A DNA stretch of 64,000 bases from Typha latifolia (GCA_019914945.1 CM034109.1:1240001-1304000), one strand, 5' to 3'. Shown: positions 1 to 10,384, counted from the stretch's first letter. A program made the numbers and translations. The notes: a model not told the origin generated them from the letters alone.

Positions 1-302
1 TGATGGTGAGAGGGTGAGAATGAAATGGTCAGAGTGTGAGACATGAGATGGGGTAGGGTAGGTTAGAAATTTTATCTATATATATTAATGGGTTGCGAGT
101 TGGCGGGTTGACCCGACCCAACCCATCCCGTTACTTAAACATGTCAAATGGGTTAAAACAGGTCACTGGTATAATCTGAACACAACTCGATTATTAATCA
201 GGTTAGGCGGGTTGACTCGTTTACAACCCGAACTCGATTAGACTAAACCCAAACCTGATTAAGAGCCGGGTTATCGGGTCAGGTCAATATTTGCCACCCC
301 TA
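1..302. repeat. Fragment of a GGGTTG/GACCCG-rich transposon
   Basis: The first 300 bases are rich in short direct and inverted runs of GGGTTG, GACCC and CGGGTC and end in TTTGCCACCCCTA. Read on the minus strand this gives TAGGGGTGGCAAA, which resembles the ends of hAT-like or MITE-type elements common in plants. The other end lies outside the window. No open frame of note. Assignment to a superfamily is inference. Confidence 0.35.
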
Positions 303-699
303 CTCATGTTAGAATCATTACATGACCTGTTTAATTTTAACTCTTATCGTCCTAATCTTGATTGGATTTTATGCCTTATTGTATAATTTTAGCTTATTCT
401 TTTAAAGTTTGCAAGTGAGCATAATTTAAAGGAGACGAGGCTTTATTAATTAATAGAATTCCCCAAAATGATTCTTCTCTATAATTATAGGACTTCAAAA
501 TGATCCTACTCTATGTTAGGAACATGTCCGTGATCTTTCATTAAGTTTGGGCTTGCATAATAAATATTATCAGTCTCTCAAACTTGCTACTTTAGTAATT
601 CTACTACATCTTTATTATCAAATATAGGAAAAGATCCTAATATACACGTCTACCTTAGGCCTCGACAATTTATCAAATTTCTATGAAATGATTTTTCTT
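303..699. other. AT-rich spacer, no gene seen
   Basis: AT-rich sequence with no long open frame, no recognisable RLP piece and no repeat that I could match elsewhere in the window. Confidence 0.4.
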
Positions 700-1655
700 G
701 ATGCGAACTGACTCAAGTCGGATCGCATTATGAGAATATTGGGCTCGAGGGATTGAGTATATTTATCTTCTAATTAATTTATATTTATCTCTTATGTAAA
801 CTTTTAAGACAAGTCTAATTAAATCATGTGAACCTCTAAGACAAGTCTATTAAGTCATTAAGTCTCTAAGGTAACTCCAATTAAACCTAAAAGGCAAGTT
901 CTAATTCGAGTCGTGTTAGCCTTCAGGGTTAATCCTAATAGGACTCATTGTATATATAGAGGAGTTGGACTATTTTGTTTAAGCATCAAAGCATTGTTGA
1001 ATTATTTTAGCTTTGTGTTTATCTTAGGAGTAAAAGTAAGATAATCTAGAAGTAGAAATAAATTAATCACAATTATTTAATTTTATAGGAGTGGATCTAA
1101 TTGAGAGCTGTAATTTTGCCTCCAAACCCTAGCCATGATTACCACTACAAGCTACCCTACTATATGGCCGTCCACTATCATCCTTGACCATTCGCCACTC
1201 TTTGACTGATACCGCAACGTTAGATATTTTCACTTTTATTCTCTGTTTTATTTTTAATTGTTCATCGTAACCTCTAACTTAGGTGAAATAAAAGCCATTC
1301 GATCTGTTACTTCCGAGGCTTCCTCTCATAAAAGTATCATAATTTTTTTACGTCCAAATCTGATTCGTACCACTTCTCTGTATAAAAACCGATGTCTGTC
1401 AAATTTCATTAAGATTGGACTTGTAGATTAAAACTTACGTCTCTTCTTGAGCAATTCTGACAAAGATTATTATTATTATCTTGATGTGGGCATCAGTTTG
1501 GACGATTGATCATTTATGAGATTTTTCGGACCTTTCTATGTCATGAACACAAAGATGAAACCTCATTAAATTTGGACTAATAGGTTTAGGAGTCAGAGAA
1601 ATTTGTTCCCAAAAAAAATCTCACATCTAAGTGAAGCTTTGACGAGAATTCGTTA
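700..1655 (+). repeat. LTR-like retroelement remnant, family 1
   Basis: Parts of this stretch recur in inverted orientation at about 15385-15990 (shared words around the TATATATAGA at 950-960 and the AAGATAATCTAGAAG-like part near 1040) and in the same orientation at about 56640-57070 (shared TTTTTTACGTCC and AAGCTTTGAC words). The promoter-like TATATATAGA and several copies suggest a long terminal repeat. No coding frame is preserved. Exact ends were not determined. Confidence 0.45.
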
Positions 1656-1669
1656 TTTTATTTCCTACA

Positions 1670-2210
1670 TTACCAGATCAGACATGTTTTTTTCCAATGA
1701 TCTGCACATTCAAAATCTCGCCCAATTTGCTCTTTTCTTTCAAGAAAGTAATTTCCTTAAAAAGTCTTTCTGATTTCAATTTAGACTTCTTAAAAAGATC
1801 TTTAACCGCCTTCTTATAATCATTGAACCTTTTCAATTCTTCTATTGCTTCATTAAATTGAATATGTAATTTGTCCTTTTGTTTTTCTAGTTTTTATTTT
1901 ATTTTAATTATGAGAGCTTTAACTTGCTGGAAGTTTGATAAAGTTCTTCAATTTAAATGACTCCCGGTATAGTTCATCATATGCTTTCATCATCTCTTAG
2001 TCATTGTCTTCCTACTCATTTGTGCTCAAATTTCCACAATAATTGTTAGATGATAAAATAGATGCAGTAACTGCTACGAACTTTTTTGTTTCAATTTAAA
2101 ATCATTGCAATTCGACTCATCTGAATCATCCCAAGTGACTTTCATTGCTTTTCATTTTCTTTTCAAAAACTTTAGATATTCTTGTGCAATATGATTGGGA
2201 CCTTGATATT
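1670..2210 (-). mobile_element. Copia-type gag relic
   Basis: On the minus strand, about 1680-1900 still translates without a stop into a lysine/glutamate-rich coiled-coil-like segment with the words KAVKDLFKKSKL and RLFKEITFLKEK. A second piece near 2060-2170 reads WDDSDESNC. These are typical of the region after the CCHC knuckle in plant Ty1-copia gag polyproteins (family knowledge). Stops and frame changes separate the pieces, so it is dead. The same relic occurs in inverted orientation at 12846-13930 and 33640-34960, there split by an insertion that this copy lacks. Confidence 0.55.
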
Positions 2211-2214
2211 CAAG

Positions 2215-2700
2215 CATTGGATACCCCTAGACATGACCATTAGGCCCGACTTGCCCAAACTCGGCCCATACTTCCCCGGTATTAATCGGGCTAAGCCCGA
2301 TTCAAGCTTGATTTAGGCTCGGCCTGACTCGAGCCCGAGATGGTAGTGGGATCTGGCCTAAAGCCTGATCTACTACTCTCATCTATGTCCCAACCTATAA
2401 TGCATGCATATTCTTATAATTTTTTTAGTTCTACATTGGATATTTAGTAAACTATATATTAATATATAAGTATGTTACCATAAAAGATAACTAAAATATC
2501 TTAATATAAGCCCATTAAACTCGACCCAATAAGATATAATATTTTTTTATATTTAACCCATTATGTTAGACTAATTATACTTAATCCAAGCCCAATATTT
2601 AATTGGTTAGTGGATGATAACAGGTTAGAATATTTTAACCCGAATGATCGATGAGTCCGATTGATCCGAGCTCCGGCTCGCATCTAGATAACCACGTTAG
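2215..2700. repeat. Dispersed repeat rich in GGGCT/GCCCGA, copy 1
   Basis: Contains many GGCTCGG, GCCCGA and GGCCC words, begins near CTAGACATGACCATTAGGCCC and has an AT-rich middle. Inverted copies lie at 12310-12845 and 33115-33625, at the same relative distance from RLP-2 and RLP-5, so the element was present in the ancestral upstream flank before duplication. It looks like a non-coding transposon; the class is not determined. Confidence 0.5.
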
Positions 2701-2709
2701 CTTTATTGC

Positions 2710-4258
2710 CTTTTTGCTTTAAGTTCATAGTTTAAATTGGAGAACTAGACCTTTCGTTTTTAACAAGAGGCTTATTGTTTTTACTCGAAGCTTCTATGCC
2801 TCGTTCGTTCCAATGCCTTATCTGTCATTCGAATGCCCACTTTAATATTCTATCTTTCAATATTAAATCTCCATATCATGCTCTTTACTCGGTATTCACT
2901 CCATTGCCAACTAAATATTCTTACACATTCGTCAATGCCTGTTGCTAAATTATGATATCAACATCCAACGTTTGATCTATAAATCGTCTACAGATAAAAG
3001 TAGTATGTATCAAATATACTGGTCATATTAAAGAAAAGCAATCACTTTGCAATATGGTGTAACGTAGACTTGGAGTTATTAAAGGATAGCAATCAATCTA
3101 CAATCTGGCAGGACAGAGATTTGGAGAAATTAGCGAGCAATCAGTTTATAAAACAAAGTGTTGTCGAATATGAGTTGAAAATTTTTATCCGTCTTGATAT
3201 CCAAATCTTTTTATGTATCTGTATAGTCTATACACATACGGATACATGTACAAGAATAATATTCAAATCATTAATAGGTATATCATTTAATTTAGACTAT
3301 CATGAAAATACTGGTCTAATCTAATCTAGTGTTCATATATGCTTACTAATAAAATTCTATAAAAATTTTAGCGTGTTAGAACCGTTCTAAATTCTTCTTT
3401 TCTTCCTCATTTGGATTCTACATCCATCAAAATTTTCATAGTCACCTCAATTTGAATGTCACATCATATTGCAAGTCTTCGTCTTTACCTAGGACAAACT
3501 GATGTTGGAATTCCATGAACATTGCTAGAATTTTCAAATTCTAGTTTAAAGAAAAACAATTTCTTTGTTTGATAGAAAAATGGCAATTAATTGTCATTCA
3601 AATCGTTGTTTTCACTTAAAAAATAATTATTTTTTCCAGAATATAACTCTTAATTTTAAAAGAACAACTAAACATCATAATAATGACGGTCTAAAATACA
3701 AACACTATTTATCAAAATTAGATTTCATACCATAAACTAATCTACTTACTAATTTACCCTTAAAATCTATTTTTTCCATGTTTTATTTTATTAATATCAC
3801 ATCGAAGATAATTATTATACTATTGTTACAAAATACAAGTGAATAAAGAATACCTATTTCTAAAATAAAAACTTTATTTTAAAAATAATAAAGAAAAATA
3901 CATATTCTAGAATTGATCTAAAGTAATTAAATTCTAAAATTTTTAGCATCTTAATACTATTCTAAATTGTATACTCCTCTTGTTTCCTTCTTTTAGATTC
4001 TACATTCATCAAAATTCTCATAGTCAATCAATTTTAATGTCAGGTCATATTGCAAGTCTTCATTTTTATCTCGGACTAAGTGATGTTAGAATTTTATAAC
4101 CATCAATAAAATTTTCAAACTTTAGCATTTAAAAAATAATTGTTTTATTTGACAGACAAACCGTAGTTACTTGAGAATTTTACTATTTTCTTTTTCTTTT
4201 GTTGAAAATAATGGAAATAACGTTTACTAATATATGCAATATTTTATTCTCTCTTAGA
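2710..4258. repeat. Ancestral RLP 5' flank of RLP-1, with two upstream modules
   Basis: Distal upstream flank of RLP-1. It recurs inverted upstream of RLP-2 (10811-12300), RLP-3 (21300-22680), RLP-5 (31690-33110) and RLP-8 (63110-64000). It holds two copies, near 3420-3560 and 3940-4150, of a roughly 120-bp module recognised by TTGCAAGTCTTC (minus: GAAGACTTGCAA) and, on the minus strand, by TTTTGATGGATGTAGAAT-like words. No gene is supported here; the short open frame at 3070-3324 lies inside repeated non-coding flank. Confidence 0.6.
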
Positions 4259-4678
4259 ATAGTTTACTACGTTGATGGGGTAGACTTTGACTTGGACTAA
4301 GTCGATCCTGGTGGAAATGCTCGACTCTCAGAGCCATGCATTACACGAATCTTGAGTCCCATGACTTTGGATTATTTAGTGAGGAAAAATGCATGCATGA
4401 TTTATAGTTTATCTTCCAATGTCATATCACACCATGGAACTGATTAATTGTTTCTTACGTCGCTTCAACTACTATTCTATCGGTTTTTTTTTTCTTGGAA
4501 ATTAAATTTGTCACTATTATTGCTTGACTTAGTGGACTTCATATCTTGTCACGTAGTAGCTATAGAAAGAAGAACATCATAATAACAATGCAATGTGATA
4601 TCTCTCAACACCTCTTAGTGATTGTATAACGTACTTCGGCCACTATATATGTTTGTGTGGAGTGGGAATAATAAAACA
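4259..4678 (+). promoter_or_regulatory. Proximal 5' region of RLP-1
   Basis: Carries W-box cores TTGACT at 4287-4292 and 4524-4529, a TCACGTAG (ACGTG core on the minus strand) near 4549-4556 and a CTATATATG stretch at 4643-4651. W-boxes bind WRKY factors in defence genes (established). The TATATA lies too close to the chosen ATG (4679) for a normal leader, so it may not be the true TATA box. An in-frame stop at 4619-4621 limits any upstream extension. Confidence 0.45.
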
Positions 4679-7495
4679 ATGGCTAAGCTTACGTCCTCCA
4701 CCACCCATGGAGTTTTACTTCTACATCTCTGCCTTCTACTCCTCCACATCTTCTCTCCCGCTCTATCTCTAGAGACCACCAAACTACGAGGAAGTTGCCT
4801 TGCGAGTGAGAGAGATGCACTTCTCTCCTTCAAAGAGGGCATAAATTATCCAGCTGGAAGGTTGTTATCTTCTTGGGAAGGCCAAGATTGCTGCAGATGG
4901 AGGGGTGTCATGTGCAGCAACAGGACGGGGCACGTTGTCAAGCTCGACCTCCGGGTCTACCCTGAGGAGTTTCAATGGACTTCCATGAGCAGCGACATTA
5001 GCCCTTCTATTCTTGCTCTAGAGCGTCTTAACTACCTCGACCTAAGCTTCAACGACTTCGGAGGTCAGCAAATACCAAAATTCATGGGCTCCTTCAAGAA
5101 CTTGAAGTATCTCAACCTCTCTAATGCAAACTTCGGTGGTAGCGTACCTCCTCAGCTTGGTAATCTAACTAAGCTGCTCCATCTCGATGTTGGTGGTAAT
5201 TACTATTTGCAATCGATTGATCTTGTAGCTTGGTTACCACATCTCTCCTCTTTGAAGCACCTCGATATGAGCTATGTGAACCTCAGTGCTGCTGTGGATT
5301 GGGTGCAAGCCTTGAGCATGCTTCCAGCTTCTCTAAGAGTCCTTCATCTATCCAATTGTAATCTCAACGCCACACTCTCTGCTCTCCCTGTTTACTCTTC
5401 TAATCTCACATCACTTGTGACCCTTGATCTTGCGAATAACGACTTTCATGGTCCTATTCCTGATGGGCTGTTGGGAAACATGACCTCCCTCGAAGAACTT
5501 TGGCTCGGAAGCAATGATCTTGTCGGCATGATACCAGAGACTATGAAGAATCTACACAAAGTGAAAGTGCTCGATCTCAGCCAGAATCAAATCAGTGGAG
5601 ACATAGCAAAATTGATGGAGAGGCTGCCGCACAAGATACAATCATTATCTTTGTGGGCAAATAATTTGAATGGAAGCCTGCCAAATTGGATCGAGAATAT
5701 GACCAGTCTAAGCACTCTGGATCTCGGTTACAATAGTCTCATCGGTCCCATACCTTCGGGGATGGGAAAGCTCACTAATCTCAGTTACTTGGACTTGAGG
5801 TCCAACCACTTGGTCGGCAAGATATTAGAAGACCAATTTACAAGCCTGACGAGATTAGAGATGCTAGACTTGTCAAATAACTCCCTAACCATGGAAGTAC
5901 ATCCAAATTGGATCCCTCCATTCAGATTGAAGGTAGTCTACTTGAGCTATTGCAAGCTGGGACCCCATTTTCCTGCATGGATTCAATCACAGACTAACAT
6001 TACTATTCTAAGTATGTCTAGTGCAAGAATCACGGACAAGTTGCCAAATTGGTTTTGGAATGTAATTTCTCAAATCCGATATCTTGACCTCTCCCTTAAC
6101 GAGATCAGCGGAGTGTTACCAATGACTCTAGAATTCCTATCAACAGCAGAATCTATAATCCTGCATTCAAACCAGCTCAAAGGTCGATTACCAAAGTTAC
6201 CGATGGGTCTTTTGTACTTAGATCTCTCAAGAAATTATATATCAGGGCCACTTCCACTAAACCTTGGAACTGTAGAGTTGAGTTACTTGCTTCTTTCAAA
6301 CAACCTTATCAATGGAACCATCCCATCATCTTTGTGCAACCAATTGCAATCCTTAGAAATACTAGATCTATCAAACAACCACCTCTCAGGACAGCTTCCT
6401 CAATGCTGGACAAGTGGTAACTCTTTTAGAGCCAAAAGTGATCGGAGAGATGTAGGTTGTTATCTCGTCATAGCACATTTCTACAACAACAGTCTCTCCG
6501 GTAAATTCCCTTTATTTTTTCGAGGTTGCCAACAGCTTTCATTTCTTGCTCTCTCCTACAATAATTTCTTTGGAAACTTACCAGCATGGATAGGAACAAG
6601 ACTACCAAATTTAGTCTTCCTCCTATTGAAGTATAACATGTTTTTTGGCTATATTCCTATTAAGCTTTCAAAACTTGACCACCTTCAAGTTTTGGACCTT
6701 GCTCACAACAATCTATCAGGAACCATAGATCCGTCCCTCGTGAACTTCAAGGCAATGACACTTACCTCCCTATATACAAGTGATCTCCATACATATGCAG
6801 CAGGTATAGTTGAGAATATTGATGGTTACAGCGATCCCTTTAGCTTATTTGTGATCACAAAAGGGCAAATTTTAGAATACCAAAGTGACAAGATATTTTT
6901 CATATTAAGCCTTGATTTATCAGGAAATAGTTTAACTGGAGAGATTCCTGAACAGATAGGTGCCCTTACTGGATTAAAAAACTTGAACTTGTCAGCAAAT
7001 CGATTGACGGGAAATATTCCAGAAACGATCAATGGTCTATTGTCATTGGAATCGCTTGACCTGTCAAATAACGAGCTCTTTGGTGAAATTCCTCCAACTT
7101 TGTCAGTTTTAACCTTTTTGAGCCACTTGAACCTGTCCTACAATAATCTTTCAGGAAGAATTCCATCAGAAGGTCAGCTTGAAACATTCCTCGATCCAAC
7201 TATCTACATCGGCAACAGCAATCTTTGTGGGCCTCCTACTTCCAAAAATTGCTCAGGAGATCAAACTACTATGAGTGATCTTCCAGAACATGAAGATGGA
7301 TATGATATGTCATCTTTTTATCTCAGCATGGGTCTAGGATTTGCAATGGGGTTTTGGATGGTTTTTGGTACCTTGTCGTTTAAGAGGACATGGAGAATAA
7401 CATATTTTCTCTTCGTTGACGACATCTGTGATAGAATATATGTATTTATGGTTCTCAAGTGGGCTAGACTCAATGCCAGGATTAAGAAGAAATAA
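4679..7495 (+). CDS. RLP-1: intact EIX2-like LRR receptor-like protein
   Basis: Single-exon gene of 938 codons. The signal peptide spans residues 1 to about 30 (ending SPALS), and the LRR N-cap has SCLASERDALLSFKEG and the paired cysteines GQDCCRWRG. About 23 LRRs follow to roughly residue 687, then a non-LRR island (about 688-741, with ITKGQILEY), four more LRRs, a C-cap (NLCGPPTSKNC), an acidic patch (EHEDGYD), one membrane span (about 880-901, with GFAMG) and a basic tail of 37 residues ending IKKK. There is no kinase. This is the EIX/Cf type of surface receptor, expected to perceive an apoplastic ligand and signal through partner kinases (family knowledge). I start at the ATG giving MAKLTSS because it opens a good signal peptide in AACAATGGC context. 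An in-frame ATG ten codons upstream (4649) is possible. It is the only plus-strand member; its C-terminus is closest to RLP-8. Confidence 0.95.
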   Translation: MAKLTSSTTHGVLLLHLCLLLLHIFSPALSLETTKLRGSCLASERDALLSFKEGINYPAGRLLSSWEGQDCCRWRGVMCSNRTGHVVKLDLRVYPEEFQWTSMSSDISPSILALERLNYLDLSFNDFGGQQIPKFMGSFKNLKYLNLSNANFGGSVPPQLGNLTKLLHLDVGGNYYLQSIDLVAWLPHLSSLKHLDMSYVNLSAAVDWVQALSMLPASLRVLHLSNCNLNATLSALPVYSSNLTSLVTLDLANNDFHGPIPDGLLGNMTSLEELWLGSNDLVGMIPETMKNLHKVKVLDLSQNQISGDIAKLMERLPHKIQSLSLWANNLNGSLPNWIENMTSLSTLDLGYNSLIGPIPSGMGKLTNLSYLDLRSNHLVGKILEDQFTSLTRLEMLDLSNNSLTMEVHPNWIPPFRLKVVYLSYCKLGPHFPAWIQSQTNITILSMSSARITDKLPNWFWNVISQIRYLDLSLNEISGVLPMTLEFLSTAESIILHSNQLKGRLPKLPMGLLYLDLSRNYISGPLPLNLGTVELSYLLLSNNLINGTIPSSLCNQLQSLEILDLSNNHLSGQLPQCWTSGNSFRAKSDRRDVGCYLVIAHFYNNSLSGKFPLFFRGCQQLSFLALSYNNFFGNLPAWIGTRLPNLVFLLLKYNMFFGYIPIKLSKLDHLQVLDLAHNNLSGTIDPSLVNFKAMTLTSLYTSDLHTYAAGIVENIDGYSDPFSLFVITKGQILEYQSDKIFFILSLDLSGNSLTGEIPEQIGALTGLKNLNLSANRLTGNIPETINGLLSLESLDLSNNELFGEIPPTLSVLTFLSHLNLSYNNLSGRIPSEGQLETFLDPTIYIGNSNLCGPPTSKNCSGDQTTMSDLPEHEDGYDMSSFYLSMGLGFAMGFWMVFGTLSFKRTWRITYFLFVDDICDRIYVFMVLKWARLNARIKKK

Positions 7496-7976
7496 GGAGG
7501 GGAGCAGGGTTGCTATTGAAGGAGTTTGGAAGGTTCAAACTATGGAGATCGGTCACTAATCAAAGGCTTAGAATGCCAAACCCAACATATAATATATAAT
7601 CTTCTGTTTATATTTATAACACACATGCAGAAATTAGTATAATGTATTTACTATTCCACTTCCTTATATTATTATAGTCTTTTCTGTAATTCCATGATAT
7701 TACCCTACACACTTTACCTAATTTAGATGCTTGTTTTTTAAATTTTCGTTGCCTTTGCTACAAATTTAATGTGCTTGCCACCATGATTTGAGATGAATTA
7801 TGCCAACAAAGAAATCATGTCGATATATATGTTTAGCTGGAGATGCTTCATAAATAGATGCCATTGACCATGCGAGATAAATGGATTGGTATTTACTTGT
7901 CATCATAGTTTCAAATAGTGGTAAAATAATCGACCTGGATGTAGATTTTACTGCAGCTCCAGTTGCATAAATTATT
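7496..7976 (+). other. Conserved 3' flank of RLP-1
   Basis: Non-coding sequence after the TAA that recurs behind RLP-3, RLP-5, RLP-6, RLP-7 and RLP-8. Recognisable by the segment coding for nothing but keeping words such as CATATAATATATAATCTTCTG. It probably holds the 3' UTR and polyadenylation region, but no signal can be fixed with confidence. Closest to the flank of RLP-8 (59514-59866). Confidence 0.5.
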
Positions 7977-8290
7977 GTGGGAATTTTTCAAATAACACTC
8001 TACATTTATTATTTTTGAATTAACACTCTGACTATAAAGATTTTGTAATATAAATTATTTTCTTTCTTTATAATTTTCATATCGCCCTTTGAGTCAATTA
8101 AATTAATTGTTCTCAAAATAAAAAGGTAATAAATAAAAAATACTAAAGATAATTCCTAAAATACCTAAATCTTTCTCTTGTTGAATAAGATTAGATGGGG
8201 ATATAACTTCAAGAAGGGTTGGTCAATATTAGACATTTTTCACGAGTATTTATTAATTTTTATATAAATCATATACTAAGATTAATGATA
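7977..8290. mobile_element. MITE-like element, truncated at an inversion junction
   Basis: Starts with GGGAATTTTTCAAATAACAC, the terminal inverted repeat seen in complete copies at 16301-16743 and 36895-37330. It runs to ACTAAGATTAATGATA and then stops at 8288-8290, where RLP-2 coding sequence begins on the other strand. The remaining third of the element is missing. Confidence 0.6.
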
Positions 8291-10384
8291 TAGGGAGGTA
8301 AGTGTCATTGCCTTGAAGTTCACGAGGGACGGATCTATGGTTCCTGATAGATTGTTGTGAGCAAGGTCCAACACTTGAAGTTGGTCAAGTTTTGAAAGCT
8401 TAATAGGAATATAGCCGGAAAACATGTTAGACTTCAATAGGAGGAAGGCTAAATTTGGTAGTCTTGTTCCTATCCATGCTGGCAAGTTTCCAAAGAAATT
8501 ATTATAGGAGAGATCAAGAAATGAAAGATATTGGCAACCTCGGAAAAATAAAGGAAATTTACCAGAAAGACGGTTGTTCCGGAAACTTATAATGGCAAGA
8601 TTCGAACCTACATCTCTCCAATCACTTTTGGCTCTAAAAGAGTTACCACTAGTCCAGCATTCAGGAAGCTGTCCTGAGAGGTGGTTGTTTGATAGATCTA
8701 GAGCTTCTAAGGACTGCAATTGGTCGCACAAAGATGATGGGATGGTTTCACTGATAAGGTTGTTTGAAAGAAGCAAGTAATACAACTCTACAGCTCCAAG
8801 GTTTAGTGAAAGTGGACCTGATATATAATTTCTTGAGAGATCTAAGTACCAAAGACCCATCGGTAACTTTGGCAACCGACCTTTGAACTGGTTTGAATGC
8901 AGGATTATATATTCTGCTGTTGATAGGAACTCTAGAGTCATTGGTAACACTCCGCTGATCTGGTTAAGGGAGAGGTCAAGATATTGGATTTGAGAAATTA
9001 CATTCCAAAACCAATTTGGCAACCTGTCCGTGATTCCTGCACTAGACATATATAGAAAAGTAATGTTAGTCTGTGATTGAATCCATGCAGGAAAATGGGG
9101 TCCCAGCTTGCAATAGCTCAAGTCGACTTCCTTCAATCTGAATGGAGGGATCCAATTTGGATGTACTCCCATGGTCAGGGAGTTATTTGACAAGTCTAGC
9201 ATCTCTAATCTTGTCAGGTTTGTAAAATGGTCTTCTAATATCATGCCGACCAATTGGTTATAACTCAAATCCAAGTAGCTTAGATTATTGAGCTTTCCCA
9301 TCCCTGAAGGTATGGAGCCGGTGAGACTGTTGTAATCGAGATCAAGAGTGCTTAGACTGGTCATGTTCTCGATCCAATTTGGCAGGCTTCCATTCAAAAA
9401 ATTTCCCCCCAAAAACAATGACTGTATCTTGTGCGGCAGCCTCTCCATCAATTCTGCTATGTCCCCACTGATCAGATTCCATCTTAGATCGAGCACTTTC
9501 AATTTGTGTAGATTCTTCATAGTTTTCGGTATCATTCCGACGAGATCATTGGTTTTGACCAAAAGTTCTTCGAGGGAGGTCATGTTTTCCAACAACCCAT
9601 CAGGAATAGGACCATGAAAGTAGTTATCCTCAAGATCAAGGGTCACAAGTGCTGTGAGATTAGAAGAGTAAAGAGGGAGAGAAGCGAGTGTGGCGTTGAG
9701 ACTACAACCAGATAGATGAAGGACTCTTAAAGAAGTTGGAAGCATGCTCAAGGCTTGCACCCAATCCACAGCAGCACTGAGGTTCACATAGCTCATATCG
9801 AGGTGCTTCAAAGAGGAGAGACGTGGTAACCAAGCTACAAGATCAACCGATTGCAAATAGTAATTACCACCAACATCAAGATGGAGCAGCTTAGTTAGAT
9901 TACCAAGCTGAGGAGGTACGCTACCACCGAAGTTTGCATTAGAGAGGTTGAGATACTTCAAGTTCTTGAAGGAGCCCATGAATTTTGGTATTTGATGACC
10001 TCCGAAGTTGTTGAAGCTTAGGTCGAGATAGTTAAGACGCTCTAGAGCGAGAAGAGAAGGGCTAATGTCGCTGCTCATGGAAGCCCATGAAAACTCGTCG
10101 GGGTCGACTTGGAGGTCGAGCTTGACAACGTGCCCCGTCTTGTTGCTGCACATGACACCCCTCCATCTGCAGCAATCTTGGCCTTCCCAAGAAGATAACA
10201 ACCTCCCAGGTAGAGTATTGATGCCCTCCTTGAAGGTGAGAAGTGCATCTCTCTCACTCGCAACGCAACTTCCTCGTAGTTTGGTGGTCTCTAGAGATAG
10301 AGCCGGAGAGAAGATGTGGAGGAGTAGCAGGCAAAGATGTAGGAGTGGAACTCCATGGGTGGTGGTGGATGTAAGCTTAGCCAT
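8282..10384 (-). CDS. RLP-2: 3'-truncated EIX2-like receptor-like protein (possible secreted ectodomain)
   Basis: Open for 700 codons from the MAKLTST start. Signal peptide, N-cap (SCVASERDALLTFKEG, GQDCCRWRG) and about 23 LRRs are intact. The frame leaves the family sequence in the island after NFKAMTLTSLY, reads one foreign codon (H) and stops at 8282-8284. The remaining island, the last four LRRs, C-cap, membrane span and tail are missing. The lost part was replaced by the inverted 3' flank of RLP-1. If expressed it would give a soluble LRR protein, since nothing in it would hold it in the membrane. It may equally be a pseudogene: no inactivating change is seen upstream of the break, but its own terminator region is gone. 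The upstream region with W-box and spacing is preserved. Tail-to-tail with RLP-1. Confidence 0.8.
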   Translation of the reverse strand: MAKLTSTTTHGVPLLHLCLLLLHIFSPALSLETTKLRGSCVASERDALLTFKEGINTLPGRLLSSWEGQDCCRWRGVMCSNKTGHVVKLDLQVDPDEFSWASMSSDISPSLLALERLNYLDLSFNNFGGHQIPKFMGSFKNLKYLNLSNANFGGSVPPQLGNLTKLLHLDVGGNYYLQSVDLVAWLPRLSSLKHLDMSYVNLSAAVDWVQALSMLPTSLRVLHLSGCSLNATLASLPLYSSNLTALVTLDLEDNYFHGPIPDGLLENMTSLEELLVKTNDLVGMIPKTMKNLHKLKVLDLRWNLISGDIAELMERLPHKIQSLFLGGNFLNGSLPNWIENMTSLSTLDLDYNSLTGSIPSGMGKLNNLSYLDLSYNQLVGMILEDHFTNLTRLEMLDLSNNSLTMGVHPNWIPPFRLKEVDLSYCKLGPHFPAWIQSQTNITFLYMSSAGITDRLPNWFWNVISQIQYLDLSLNQISGVLPMTLEFLSTAEYIILHSNQFKGRLPKLPMGLWYLDLSRNYISGPLSLNLGAVELYYLLLSNNLISETIPSSLCDQLQSLEALDLSNNHLSGQLPECWTSGNSFRAKSDWRDVGSNLAIISFRNNRLSGKFPLFFRGCQYLSFLDLSYNNFFGNLPAWIGTRLPNLAFLLLKSNMFSGYIPIKLSKLDQLQVLDLAHNNLSGTIDPSLVNFKAMTLTSLYH

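Noticed and set aside
4622..4678. Extending the RLP coding regions upstream to the TTG at 4622 (and equivalents)
   Set aside because: TTG is not a normal nuclear start codon; the first ATGs are at 4649 and 4679.
4615..4842. Minus-strand open frame over the RLP-1 5' end
   Set aside because: Antisense shadow of the signal peptide and N-cap; the same frame appears opposite every family member.
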